Translations under genes and position numbers: made by a program
Assembly: GCA_016718655.1 (NCBI GenBank)
Contig: JADKCV010000006.1
Span: forward strand, 62,001-126,000
Length of the DNA stretch: 64,000 nucleotides
Direction of reading: 5' to 3'
From: Flavobacteriales bacterium
GTDB taxonomy: Bacteria; Bacteroidota; Bacteroidia; Flavobacteriales_F; PHOS-HE28
Shown: positions 1-8,218 of the stretch, piece by piece
Layout of the letters: every line of letters begins with the position of its first letter
Position numbering within the stretch: position 1 is the first letter of the stretch
The notes under the pieces: model-generated
The model's database searches: none
Seen by the model: only the letters and a program-made list of their open reading frames with translations
What the model was told of the DNA's origin: nothing

Positions 1-1
1 A

Positions 2-709
2 CATGGGAGGTCCACGAACGCGGCCGTGATCGGGGCGCTACTGCTAGGCGTGATGCTGTGCAATTCCAAGATGGGGTGGATCACTGCGGTGCTCGTGATC
101 GTACAAGCGATCATGGCCTTGCACAAGGAACCTGTCTTGCGTAGACCCTTGGTCATCATGGCGGCGGTCGGCGCGCTCGCGTTCGGCGGTCTCTTGATCG
201 CCTTCCCTACCGTGAGCGGCAAGATCACACAGGCGTTCGAAGCGACAGGTGCGATCGACCCGACCTCCGACCAGAGCTCGCAACTACGAAGGATGGTGTG
301 GAAGTCCGCGTTATCGGTGATCGCAGAAGCACCGATCCTGGGTGTGGGGACTGGTGACGTGAAGGATGCGTTGCAAACGAGGTTCACGGCATTCGGGTAT
401 GTGGTACCTGCTGCCAAGCACATGAACGCACATGGGCAGTTCCTTCAAAGCGCCGCAGCCCTTGGAGCAATAGGAGGAGCACTTGCGTTGGGTGTGGTGG
501 TATCGTTGTTGCTTTCGGGACGTCGCGATGGTTTGGCGATGCTGCTAGGGCTTCTGACCCTGTTGAACTGGAGCGTGGAGAGCATGGCCGAGGTCCAAGC
601 CGGGGTGGTGTTCCTGGGAAGCATGGCCTGGCTCATCACCCTGCGAAAGCTGGGCGATCCGTCCCGAACTTCGCCCCATGATCCCATTCAGCCCGCCCCG
701 CATCGATGA
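2..709 (+). CDS. O-antigen ligase/polymerase-like membrane protein, C-terminal part
   Basis: The reading frame is open to the left edge, so the N-terminus lies outside the window. About four hydrophobic segments are visible, separated by a loop containing GVGTGD and, further on, NAHGQFLQ. That pattern (G-x-GTGD followed by N-A-H-x-QFLQ) is typical of the Wzy/WaaL O-antigen ligase family (Wzy_C), integral inner-membrane proteins that polymerise or ligate lipid-linked glycans. The gene overlaps the DegT aminotransferase by about 30 bases and belongs to the same polysaccharide operon. Polymerase and ligase cannot be told apart from this fragment. Confidence 0.8.
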   Translation, partial: HGRSTNAAVIGALLLGVMLCNSKMGWITAVLVIVQAIMALHKEPVLRRPLVIMAAVGALAFGGLLIAFPTVSGKITQAFEATGAIDPTSDQSSQLRRMVWKSALSVIAEAPILGVGTGDVKDALQTRFTAFGYVVPAAKHMNAHGQFLQSAAALGAIGGALALGVVVSLLLSGRRDGLAMLLGLLTLLNWSVESMAEVQAGVVFLGSMAWLITLRKLGDPSRTSPHDPIQPAPHR

Positions 710-1907
710 CGCCACGGTCAAGGCCGTGGAGGAGGCCCTCCGCAGTGGATGGATCACCACGGGTCCGCGCACCAAGGAGTTCGAACGGCGGTTGGCCGCG
801 TATTGTGGGGTGGAGCGTGTCATCGCCCTGAACAGTTGGACCAACGCCTGCGAACTGGTCCTGCGTTGGTACGGCATCGGCCCCGGTGACGAAGTGATCG
901 TACCCGCTTATACCTATTGCGCCACAGCGAACATCGTGATGCACGTGGGCGCCAAGCCGGTGCTGGTGGATGTGCTCGACGACTTCACGATGGACCCGGA
1001 CCTGCTGCGCAAGGCGATCAGTCAGCGGACGAAGTGCATCATTCCGGTGGATATCGGTGGCCTTCCAGCACACATCCAGGACGTGATGCGTATCGCGGAG
1101 GAGGCGACACCCTTGTTCACCCCGAAGGTGAACCTACGCGTGGATGGAACGAACCCACAGATGCGATTGGGCCGCGCCTTGGTGCTTGCGGACGCCGCCC
1201 ACTCGTTCGGTGCCAAGGTGGCCGGTCTTCCGGTGGGTGCTCAAGCGGATATCACAGGATTCAGTTTCCATGCGGTGAAGAACCTGACCACCGCCGAAGG
1301 TGGCGCGCTCGCATTCCATTTACCGCCACCCTTCGAGCATGAACAGTTGTACCGGTTCTTCAATACCATGAGCCTGCACGGCCAGAACAAGGACGCGCTC
1401 GCCAAGACCAAGCCAGGCGCGTGGCGATACGATGTGGAGTTCCCGGGGTACAAGTGCAATATGACCGACCTGCAAGCCGCGATCGGACTGGTGGAACTGG
1501 AGCGCTACGACAAGGAGACCCTGCCACGCCGCAAAGCCATTTGTAACCGGTATGATCAGGCGTTCGCCAATGATGAACGCTTCGTGGCACCTACTCTGAA
1601 GGATGCTGATCGGGAAAGCAGCTATCACCTCTACATGCTTCGCGTGAACCTTGCCACAGAGGAACAACGGGATGCCATCATCGCAGCCATCTCTGATCGC
1701 GGCGTCAGTGTGAATGTCCACTTCATACCGCTTCCCATGCTCAGTTTCTATAAAGGCCAGGGATACCGGATGGAAGATCATCCCAACACCTACCGACACT
1801 ACTCCCGGGAGATCAGTCTGCCCGTGTATCATGACCTCAGTGATGAACAAGTGGCTACCGTGATAAGTACCGTCGTGGAGGCTGTCGTTGAAGTGATGGG
1901 CGCATGA
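678..1907 (+). CDS. DegT/DnrJ/EryC1 family PLP-dependent sugar aminotransferase
   Basis: 409 residues, the full length for the family. These enzymes transfer an amino group from glutamate to a nucleotide-linked keto-sugar during surface glycan synthesis. The N-terminus (FSPPRIDDATVKAVEEALRSG) and the sugar-binding C-terminal half are typical. The PLP lysine is Lys201 in SFHAVKNLTTAEGG, with the cofactor-binding D-A-A-H-S-F-G motif just before it. It overlaps the upstream ligase and shares an ATGA overlap with the downstream sugar transferase, so the three genes are probably co-transcribed. The exact sugar substrate cannot be read from sequence. Confidence 0.93.
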   Translation: MIPFSPPRIDDATVKAVEEALRSGWITTGPRTKEFERRLAAYCGVERVIALNSWTNACELVLRWYGIGPGDEVIVPAYTYCATANIVMHVGAKPVLVDVLDDFTMDPDLLRKAISQRTKCIIPVDIGGLPAHIQDVMRIAEEATPLFTPKVNLRVDGTNPQMRLGRALVLADAAHSFGAKVAGLPVGAQADITGFSFHAVKNLTTAEGGALAFHLPPPFEHEQLYRFFNTMSLHGQNKDALAKTKPGAWRYDVEFPGYKCNMTDLQAAIGLVELERYDKETLPRRKAICNRYDQAFANDERFVAPTLKDADRESSYHLYMLRVNLATEEQRDAIIAAISDRGVSVNVHFIPLPMLSFYKGQGYRMEDHPNTYRHYSREISLPVYHDLSDEQVATVISTVVEAVVEVMGA

Positions 1908-2521
1908 TCAAACGGTCATTCGACATCCTGGTGAGCCTGGCTGTACTGTTGGTTTTGTCCCCAGTGCTCTTGGTCACGGGCATTGCTGTGGCGCTTGGAT
2001 CCGAGGGAGGTGCACTGTTCGAACAGGTGCGTGTAGGTAGGAGGGGCAAGGAGTTCCACCTGTTGAAGTTCCGGACGATGCGGCCCGGTAGCGAAGCGGG
2101 CGGGCAGATCACCGTAGGCATGCGCGATCCACGCATCACCGGGGTGGGTCTGTTCCTGCGCCGTACCAAGTTGGATGAACTCCCCCAACTGATCAATGTG
2201 CTCAGGGGGGATATGAGCCTCGTGGGCCCACGCCCGGAGGTGCCCCGCTATGTGGCCTTGTATTCCAGCGAGCAGCGAAAGGTCTTGGAGGTTCGCCCAG
2301 GCATCACCGGTCTGGCGAGCTTGGCGTATTTCAGGGAGAACGAATTGTTGGGTCGCAGTGCGGACCCGCACCTCACCTACGTCGAGGAAGTGATGCCGGC
2401 CAAACTGGCCTTGGAGTTGGAATATCTACGCAGAGCGAGCTTCAGCTACGACCTACACCTACTGGCCTTGACAGTAGCCAAGTTGTTGGGATCGGGCAGT
2501 GGGAACCCTGCGATACCATGA
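1904..2521 (+). CDS. Initiating sugar phosphate transferase (bacterial sugar transferase, PglC/WcaJ family)
   Basis: 205 residues, the size of the minimal PglC-type monotopic phosphoglycosyltransferases, which move a sugar phosphate from a nucleotide sugar to undecaprenyl phosphate and so start glycan assembly. One hydrophobic N-terminal segment (about residues 8-28) is followed by the family blocks KFRTM, the catalytic Asp-Glu pair in TKLDELPQL, and SLVGPRPE. It lacks the extra N-terminal transmembrane domain of WcaJ-type enzymes. It is the last gene of the polysaccharide operon; two hairpins follow it. Confidence 0.93.
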   Translation: MIKRSFDILVSLAVLLVLSPVLLVTGIAVALGSEGGALFEQVRVGRRGKEFHLLKFRTMRPGSEAGGQITVGMRDPRITGVGLFLRRTKLDELPQLINVLRGDMSLVGPRPEVPRYVALYSSEQRKVLEVRPGITGLASLAYFRENELLGRSADPHLTYVEEVMPAKLALELEYLRRASFSYDLHLLALTVAKLLGSGSGNPAIP

Positions 2522-2534
2522 CCTGGCCGAGCAT

Positions 2535-2558
2535 CCATCAACAGGTGACTGTTGATGG
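2535..2558 (+). terminator. Hairpin after the polysaccharide operon
   Basis: A perfect 10-bp stem (CCATCAACAG / CTGTTGATGG) closes a GTGA tetraloop, which matches the GNRA class. It starts 13 bases after the sugar transferase stop. There is no T-tract, so it may stabilise the 3' end or act as a weak terminator. Confidence 0.55.
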
Positions 2559-2567
2559 AATTCGCGA

Positions 2568-2595
2568 CCGACCCCGTGTAATTACACGGGGTCGG
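2568..2595. repeat. Perfect 28-bp palindrome
   Basis: Fourteen bases starting CCGACCCCGTGTAA at 2568 are followed directly by their reverse complement. In RNA the two halves could form a long hairpin; in DNA this is a fully symmetric site. It sits between the sugar transferase and a small zinc-ribbon-like gene. It could be the main terminator or a binding site for a dimeric protein. Confidence 0.6.
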
Positions 2596-2641
2596 GGATC
2601 GGGTTCGAGCATTGCTTTGGTGCTGAAAAGTGCGATCGGTC

Positions 2642-2878
2642 ATGGCATTCTACAAGGACTTGAACGTGGTGAGGTACGATGTGCTCGGACCTGGATATGA
2701 GAACCTGCTACCTCCGGATACCTCGGTCCCTTTGGACGGTATCTATCGCTGCGAAAGCTGCGGCGGCGAGGTGGTGATGCGGCGCGGAGAACTCTTACCC
2801 GATGAGCATAAGAGTGAGCGTGCCTGTTCCACGAACGACATGAAATGGCGATTGATCGTAAGGTCCGAAGGCCATTGA
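2642..2878 (+). CDS. Small zinc-ribbon-like hypothetical protein
   Basis: 78 residues from the ATG at 2642; a GTG at 2630 would add four residues. A CESCGG knuckle near residue 38 and a later cysteine near residue 62 suggest a small metal-binding or degenerate zinc-ribbon fold. No signal peptide or membrane segment is visible. It stands between the palindrome and a convergent SirB1-like gene. I do not recognise a named family, and the codon use is similar to that of its neighbours. Confidence 0.5.
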   Translation: MAFYKDLNVVRYDVLGPGYENLLPPDTSVPLDGIYRCESCGGEVVMRRGELLPDEHKSERACSTNDMKWRLIVRSEGH

Positions 2879-2884
2879 AGGACC

Positions 2885-3784
2885 TCAGAGCTGATCGTCG
2901 ACAATAGGGTCGTTGGTCGCGCCCAACATGTCCCGCAAGCTGTTCAGATCGCTCGCCCGGTCGCTGTCGCCTTGTTTCTCGTAGCTATTCGCCAAGTTGT
3001 TCAACTGGCGCCTTACGATCTCGAGGTTGCTGCAAGGTTCGAAGAACGAAGGCCTCGGCTCCACCTTCAGCTTTTCCAGGAATTCGATGATCTCGTTCCT
3101 TCCCAGCACATCACCCTGACTGAAGGCGTTCACATAGAAGAGCACATTCCCGGTCTGGCTTTCGGTACCACCCGGTCCACTTTCATCCAGATAGGCAAGT
3201 ACGAAGTGGTTGGGTAGGTTCACGCCACGGAGGGGCAAGCCAAGGTCCTCGGCAATGACCTGGTAGATGATGGACAGGCTGAGCGGATTGCCCTTGCGCG
3301 TGTCGATGACCTCGTTGATGTAACTGTTCTGAGGCGCGTGGTAGTTCCGCCGATCTCCCTTGAACCCGTGTACTTGGAAGAAGATGTGGTTGAACACCCT
3401 GATCTTCTCGAATGCCGTCAGGTGGTCGTTCAACTCCAGCCAGATATCCTGCCGGATCGAAGCAAGGCGAGCCTTCACTTTCTGTTCATCGACCTCCGGA
3501 TAGCGGTAACGGCTGATGATCAACGCCCCCTCCAAAAGGTCCTCACATCCGCTCTCCTTCCACGCGACCAGCCGCCTGCGCACGATATCCAGATGGATGG
3601 TGTGGAGGATATCCTCGATCCGGTCGCGGAACAGATCACCCAGGTCGTCGACCTCCCACGCTCGCTCCAACACTGGGACCACAGGCTCTCCAAGCGAGAT
3701 GATCCGATCACGGACCTGGTGGTACACCACCTCGTCGGGGTCGTCGATCAAGGTGATGAGGGCTTGGATCTCCGTGTCGCTCAT
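2885..3784 (-). CDS. Transglutaminase-like SirB1/YchA-family protein
   Basis: 299 residues starting at MSDTEIQALI. The frame stays open upstream of this Met, but that extension has no protein-like character, so I chose the start at 3784. The conserved core reads NHIFFQVHGFKGD, then NEVIDTRKGNPLSLSIIY, then NLPNHFVLAY, which is the pattern of the SirB1 N-terminal transglutaminase-like domain. A HEAT-like helical region precedes it (about residues 1-110). The family is usually cytoplasmic, and its exact role is not established. The catalytic cysteine of true transglutaminases is not obvious here. Confidence 0.82.
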   Translation of the reverse strand: MSDTEIQALITLIDDPDEVVYHQVRDRIISLGEPVVPVLERAWEVDDLGDLFRDRIEDILHTIHLDIVRRRLVAWKESGCEDLLEGALIISRYRYPEVDEQKVKARLASIRQDIWLELNDHLTAFEKIRVFNHIFFQVHGFKGDRRNYHAPQNSYINEVIDTRKGNPLSLSIIYQVIAEDLGLPLRGVNLPNHFVLAYLDESGPGGTESQTGNVLFYVNAFSQGDVLGRNEIIEFLEKLKVEPRPSFFEPCSNLEIVRRQLNNLANSYEKQGDSDRASDLNSLRDMLGATNDPIVDDQL

Positions 3785-3897
3785 GGACCTGATATCAGTT
3801 GATGGCCTCCATGGCGAAACTACCCGGATGGCGGGGGAGGATGGGTCGGATGAGCAAGCATCTTTCCACCAAGCACGTGTTGACGAAGGCCGAACGC

Positions 3898-4635
3898 TCA
3901 GCGCATGAGCCATACGGCCAGGACGGAGGACGTCACCAACGCCAACCCATAACAGAGCAATAGGGCCAGGAACCGGGCCGAATGCGGCACCAGCGCACGA
4001 GGGTAGACAGCCCGCAACGCCAACCAGAGGTACAGCAATGTGTACAACAGGAAGAGGCTGATCAACAACGCGTTCACCTTCACCCAACCCCATTGGATGA
4101 ATAGTCGGGATATCAAACCGTACAGGGTGAATGCGAGGAAGACGAACGCGTGGAAATGTGCACTGAAGATGAACGGCTTCTCAAAGGTGTAGGTGCGTTC
4201 CCTGAACAACACGTGCAAAAGGAGCGCGAAGAGCGGCAGGAACAAGAAGAACAGCTTGGGCAAGGTGGAGGAGAAGAACCGGTCCCACCACAGTTGATCA
4301 CCCAGCTCTTCAACTGGCGTTTGACCATCGGTGCCTGCGCCCGACCACCCGATGACCAGAAAGAAGATCACACTGAGGAAGATGAACATCCGCAGGGGTG
4401 GGATGTAGCGGGCCCGGCGGCCTTGCAGGTACTCCTGGGTGAGCTTGCCCGGCTCGATCAATAAGGGCACCGCGCTACGGATGATCTTCGAATCGAACGT
4501 GAAGTAGTCCCCGAGGAACTGTTCCACGAACGAACGGAACGACCCGTCACCCAGAACGGCCTGGCCACAACGAGCGCAATAGTGGTCCGCTTGATGCAAG
4601 GGACCATCGCAATTGGGACAAACGGTCGTTGGCAT
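3898..4635 (-). CDS. DUF3667 membrane protein with N-terminal zinc ribbon
   Basis: 245 residues from the Met at 4635. The N-terminus carries two CxxC knuckles, CPNC and CARC, forming a zinc ribbon. Next come the family blocks RSFVEQFLGDYFTFDSKI and EYLQGRRARYIPPLRMF, followed by four to five hydrophobic helices. This is the arrangement of DUF3667, a Bacteroidota inner-membrane family of unknown function. The gene is divergent from a small secreted protein, and the two share a symmetric promoter region (4650-4678). Confidence 0.85.
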   Translation of the reverse strand: MPTTVCPNCDGPLHQADHYCARCGQAVLGDGSFRSFVEQFLGDYFTFDSKIIRSAVPLLIEPGKLTQEYLQGRRARYIPPLRMFIFLSVIFFLVIGWSGAGTDGQTPVEELGDQLWWDRFFSSTLPKLFFLFLPLFALLLHVLFRERTYTFEKPFIFSAHFHAFVFLAFTLYGLISRLFIQWGWVKVNALLISLFLLYTLLYLWLALRAVYPRALVPHSARFLALLLCYGLALVTSSVLAVWLMR

Positions 4636-4649
4636 GCGCGGGTAGCGCC

Positions 4650-4678
4650 CGAAAGTAGGACATGCCGACCTACTTTCG
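4650..4678. promoter_or_regulatory. Divergent pair of -7 boxes in inverted repeat
   Basis: TACTTTCG occurs on the plus strand at 4671-4678 and on the minus strand at 4657-4650, as part of a 10-bp inverted repeat (CGAAAGTAGG / CCTACTTTCG). Each fits the Bacteroidota -7 box (TAnnTTTG, here with C for the third T) and points toward one of the divergent genes. The plus box ends 6 bases before the ATG at 4685. The minus box ends 14 bases before the start at 4635. Confidence 0.6.
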
Positions 4679-4684
4679 CACACG

Positions 4685-5017
4685 ATGAACGGTGTTCCCG
4701 GAAAGCTCATACGCGGAGCGGTTCTCCTGCTCGCATGCGCACTGGTACCGGTGGTCCATGCACAGACCTCGGTACCAGCCAAGCCGACCCCGGCACGTAC
4801 GGATAGTACCCGCACAACCGCTGCCTCCCCGGAGCAGTTGGATACCGGAGAGAGCATCACCTACCTGGGAAGGAAGCTCTGGTTCGAAGTGAAGCGCCGA
4901 ATGAACCTGACCACCGAAGCTGAGGAAAAGCAACAGCGTCAAGCGGAACGGAATGTGCGCTTGAAGGTGGGAAGCATCCGTGTCCAAGCGACCGGGGGTG
5001 CCGCTCCGAAGCCCTAG
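4685..5017 (+). CDS. Small secreted (periplasmic) hypothetical protein
   Basis: 110 residues. A clear signal peptide (MNGVPGKLIRGAVLLLACAL, cleavage probably after VHA at about residue 26) precedes a low-complexity Pro/Thr/Ser linker. A basic helical stretch rich in Glu, Lys and Arg (WFEVKRRMNLTTEAEEKQQ) follows. No domain is recognised. Its stop codon overlaps the stop of the convergent nucleoside phosphorylase. Confidence 0.6.
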   Translation: MNGVPGKLIRGAVLLLACALVPVVHAQTSVPAKPTPARTDSTRTTAASPEQLDTGESITYLGRKLWFEVKRRMNLTTEAEEKQQRQAERNVRLKVGSIRVQATGGAAPKP

Positions 5018-5912
5018 CCGGTCGCCCGTTCCAGTGCTTCTGCGATCATCCTGTCGATCGACGTGTGATGGTCCTTGCTGTATTCCTTTCGCAAACGGTT
5101 CGCCACCACTGTACATACCGTGCAAACACGGTGTCCCATCATCCCGCCGAGGCCATAGAGTGCACTGGTCTCCATTTCGAAGTTCGTGCACCGAAGGCCC
5201 TCATGCTCGAACGAGGAGAAGCGCTCGTTCAAGCCATCCACAGAAGGAACCAGCCGCAATTGCCGCCCTTGTGGGCCATAGAATCCACCCGCCGTAAGGG
5301 TCACTCCCACGTGGTTATCATGCCCCAACAACTCCACCAATCGAGATCTCCCGCAGCAACGTAGGGTACCGGCAGATTATCCGGCCATTCGGTATGGCCC
5401 AACAAGTCGTTCAATAGACGTTGCTCAGCACCGGTATTCTCATAGGCGTAATAGTGCAGCACATTGTCAAGGCCGACGCCGAAGGCACTTACGATCCGAC
5501 TGTCCACGGGGATATCCTCCTGAAGGGCGCCGCAGGTACCCAACCGGATGATGCGTAGGGAGCGGTGTTCAGTACGCGGGGTTCGCCGTTCCAGATCGAT
5601 ATTGGCCAAGGCATCCAGTTCGTTCAGAACGATGTCGATGTTGTCCGTCCCGATGCCTGTGCTCAAGGCCGTGACGTGGGTGCCATGGTACACCCCGGTG
5701 TGCGCTACGAATTCACGGTTCTGGACGCGGTGCTCCACCTTGCTGAAGTGTCGACTGATACGCTCCACGCGTCCTTGGTCGCCAACCACGAGGACAAGGT
5801 CGCCCAGTTGGTCAGGCCTCAACGCGAGGTGATACACGGAACCGTCCGGGTTCAGTACAAGTTCGCTCGGTGCAAGTTCAGTACCGGGCGGGGTGAGTGT
5901 GATGGCGTGCAT
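5014..5912 (-). CDS. Nucleoside (uridine-type) phosphorylase, frameshifted
   Basis: Two overlapping frames together give a full-length nucleoside phosphorylase of about 298 residues, cleaving nucleosides with phosphate into base and ribose-1-phosphate. The first frame (from 5912) carries VLVVGDQGRVERIS and LGTCGALQEDI. The second (to 5014) carries GVTLTAGGFYGPQGR and the ribose-binding NFEMETSALYGL motif. The switch lies near 5337-5345, where AGDLDWW should continue as a Leu-Val-Glu-Leu-Leu run. Adding one T to the TT pair restores the frame. I think a base-call error is more likely than a true pseudogene. It is the last gene of the minus-strand run starting with the FlaA1-type dehydratase at 10125, after a 24-base gap. 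Confidence 0.85.
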
Positions 5913-5936
5913 GTTGGTCGTATGATCGTTCCTGGT

Positions 5937-6680
5937 TCAAGGCTGTGCGAACACGCGCTGGAGCAATTCCGAGGTCCTGGCCAACGGGTCCTTTCGGATG
6001 CGTTCCTCCTCATCGGCAAGCAGCAGGAAGAGCCCGTCCATCGCTTTGGTGGTCACATAAGCGTTCAGGTCCGGCTCAATGGCCTTGCCACCGGTGAGCA
6101 GTGACGCGGTGTTATATGCGCTGGCCAACGGCTTCCAATAACTCGTGAGCGCTACTTGTGACGTGGCATTCTCAACCACCGGCGTGAATCGTGCACGCAG
6201 GGTGGCACTCGTCCTTTCGACCAGGAAGTCCGTCGCCGCGTGCTCGCCTCCACGCAATAGGTTGAAGCCGTCCTGAATGCTCATACTTGTGATGGCATCG
6301 ACGAATACGGGAATGGCTTCCTTGGCCGCTGTTTCCGCCGCTTTGTTCAACGTGCGTTCGAAGTCCTCCACGGGCTTGTTGATGCCCAGGTCGGTCAAGG
6401 TGTTCTTCACCTTGATGGCTTCGGCAGGAAAGGGGACCCGGATGCGAGCATCGTTCCAGAACCCATCTGCCGCGCTCGCTTTGGAAACGCTCCGTTCGGT
6501 GCCCAAGCGCAGGGCTTCCTTCAACCCGGAGACCACCTCCTCGTTACTGAGTGCGGGCGTGCCGGTGCTGTTGAGGATGGACTGCAGCTCCTGTGGTGAG
6601 CAGCCGATGAGCAGGGTCGAAAGAACAGCGACCGGTAGGTATTGACGAAATGAGCGGGTCACGATCGGTGATGTGTTCAT
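5937..6680 (-). CDS. DUF4197 family lipoprotein
   Basis: 247 residues from the Met at 6680. A lipoprotein signal (hydrophobic PVAVLSTLL then lipobox LIGC) is followed by the DUF4197 domain: NEEVVSGLKEALRLGTERSV near the start and TTKAMDGLFLLLADEEERIRKDP near the end. The family is predicted to be periplasmic and membrane-anchored, function unknown. The frame is open upstream through the neighbouring secreted-protein gene, so as written the two form one 473-residue protein. The internal lipoprotein signal argues that they are two genes. Confidence 0.85.
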   Translation of the reverse strand: MNTSPIVTRSFRQYLPVAVLSTLLIGCSPQELQSILNSTGTPALSNEEVVSGLKEALRLGTERSVSKASAADGFWNDARIRVPFPAEAIKVKNTLTDLGINKPVEDFERTLNKAAETAAKEAIPVFVDAITSMSIQDGFNLLRGGEHAATDFLVERTSATLRARFTPVVENATSQVALTSYWKPLASAYNTASLLTGGKAIEPDLNAYVTTKAMDGLFLLLADEEERIRKDPLARTSELLQRVFAQP

Positions 6681-7355
6681 CGGCTTTCGCAATGCTTCGG
6701 GCAACTGTTCGTATGCGTAGTTGAAGGTAATGCGGTCCTCGTCGATCCCGAAGACGGAAGCCATGCCCATGCGGCCGCTGAAGCTGAAGAACGGTTCGGC
6801 GGCGAGTGAACGATCAATGATGCGCAATTGCACAGCACACAGCTCGATGCAGGTGCTGCAACCGATGATGCTGGTCACGGTGAAGTAGGTGCTGTCGTCC
6901 AACTGTACGGGTTCCTCGAACCAAGCGGTGGAGATGGCGCAGTTCGCATACCCCTCCTGCGTGGTATCGCCTAGGGCGAAGGCGGAAACAGTACCATCGG
7001 CGAACCGCAGCTGTGCCAGTGTACGTCGCTCCTGGAAGGTGCCGCCAGTACGTCGATCGAGGCTCAGCAACCACAGCCGTTGGTCGGCGGAACCGGTCAC
7101 CTGCAACATACCGTGTTCCATGTGGGTCATGAGGTCGACCGCCGCGCTGCGCGGATCGTTCAGCAAGGTGAGGCATTGCAGAAGGATGCGGTCCTGCAAT
7201 TCGGTGATCGCATCCTGGTCCTCGGTCTTCACCAGTTGATAGCGGTCCAGGTCGCGACGTAGTTGCGCGAAGCGATGCTCCGGTCCGGATCCGGCGTTCG
7301 CTCCCATATTCGACCATGAAAGCAACAGAATGATCAGGACGGTTCGTCGCATCAT
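6681..7355 (-). CDS. Secreted hypothetical protein, fused in frame to the DUF4197 gene as sequenced
   Basis: About 225 residues starting at MMRRTVLIILLLSW (7355), with a signal peptide and no lipobox. A four-cysteine cluster (IIGCSTCIELCAVQLR, plus NCAI about 35 residues earlier) lies in the second half. I recognise no family. There is no stop codon before the DUF4197 start. A stop in another frame overlaps that ATG (ATGA), so a lost frame near 6690-6720 may have created the fusion. The gene follows the thioesterase after five bases. Confidence 0.6.
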
Positions 7356-7360
7356 GCTGC

Positions 7361-7777
7361 TCAACCTTGCTCCAGCGCATTTCGCCACGTCCCCGGTAAG
7401 GCGATCGTGATCTGGCGTGTATAGTCGAAACACACCATCACGCTGCGCCCTTCTGCACACACTCGGGGCCGTTCGCCACTCACACGCCGGATACGATAAC
7501 TGAGGTCGAAGCTCTTGTTGCCCACTGCGCTGCACCACGCTTCCGCTTCAATGGTGTCGGACAGCTGCACGGGCATCCGGTAGTCCACTTCGTTGCGGGC
7601 GAGGATCAAGCCTTGTGCTTTCCAATCGTGGTCCTCTGGTATGAACTGCTTCAACAAAGCCATCCGTGCCGCCTCGAACCAGTGCAGGTACACCGCATTG
7701 TGCACGTGCCGCGCCATATCCACGTCAGCGAACCGGATCTGGATGGGAACACGAACGGGAGCGAGGTCTTTGGACAT
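7361..7777 (-). CDS. Acyl-CoA thioesterase, hot-dog fold (YbgC/4-hydroxybenzoyl-CoA thioesterase-like)
   Basis: 138 residues from the ATG at 7777; an in-frame codon at 7801 would add eight residues of unlikely sequence. The motif IRFADVDMARHVHNAVYLHWFEAAR has the Asp and His-x-x-Asn pattern of the 4-hydroxybenzoyl-CoA thioesterase family, cytoplasmic enzymes that hydrolyse acyl-CoA or acyl-ACP thioesters. The length fits the family. It lies in a minus-strand run beginning with the FlaA1-type dehydratase. The substrate is unknown. Confidence 0.85.
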   Translation of the reverse strand: MSKDLAPVRVPIQIRFADVDMARHVHNAVYLHWFEAARMALLKQFIPEDHDWKAQGLILARNEVDYRMPVQLSDTIEAEAWCSAVGNKSFDLSYRIRRVSGERPRVCAEGRSVMVCFDYTRQITIALPGTWRNALEQG

Positions 7778-7816
7778 CTCAACGAGCGGGAACGGGAACA
7801 CTGCGGTCCCGGTACA

Positions 7817-8218
7817 TCAGGTCATGGGATTCAACATCACGCTGAAGACGGTGATGCTGTTGGGGTCACGGTCATAGAACAACTTGTCCAAGGCTTCCAT
7901 GATGTTCTTAGCGCGGAAATAAGAGGTTTGCAACCCATTATCACCCCGGGCGCTCCACTGGATCGTATAGCTGCTCGTGCGTTCCTTGTAGGTGCGCACA
8001 TAATCCAACATGGCAGCCAATGCATCCAATTTGTCCACACCTTCGGTGGATTGGAACAGGAAGCTTTGATTGTGCTTCGGGTTCAATGTGATGAGGAACA
8101 ACTTGGTCAGTTTGTCGCGCTCTTCGAAATTGAACATCAGGCTGTCCTGACCCATGCCGATATAGCCTCCGATCTCCTTCTGTAAACGAGCGATCTCCAA
8201 GTTCCTGTCCTTCGTCAT
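7817..8218 (-). CDS. Conserved-looking hypothetical cytoplasmic protein
   Basis: 133 residues, no signal peptide or membrane helix. The N-terminus (RLQKEIGGYIGMG) is helical, and the rest is mixed charged and hydrophobic sequence with a YTIQWSARGDNGLQTSYFRA strand-rich stretch. The start overlaps the stop of the upstream dehydratase gene (ATGA), which supports translation. I cannot assign a family. Confidence 0.6.
   Translation of the reverse strand: MTKDRNLEIARLQKEIGGYIGMGQDSLMFNFEERDKLTKLFLITLNPKHNQSFLFQSTEGVDKLDALAAMLDYVRTYKERTSSYTIQWSARGDNGLQTSYFRAKNIMEALDKLFYDRDPNSITVFSVMLNPMT

Noticed and set aside
3785..4093. N-terminal extension of the SirB1-like gene
   Set aside because: It overlaps the 3' end of the DUF3667 gene, and its sequence is not protein-like. 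The Met at 3784 begins a normal helical N-terminus.
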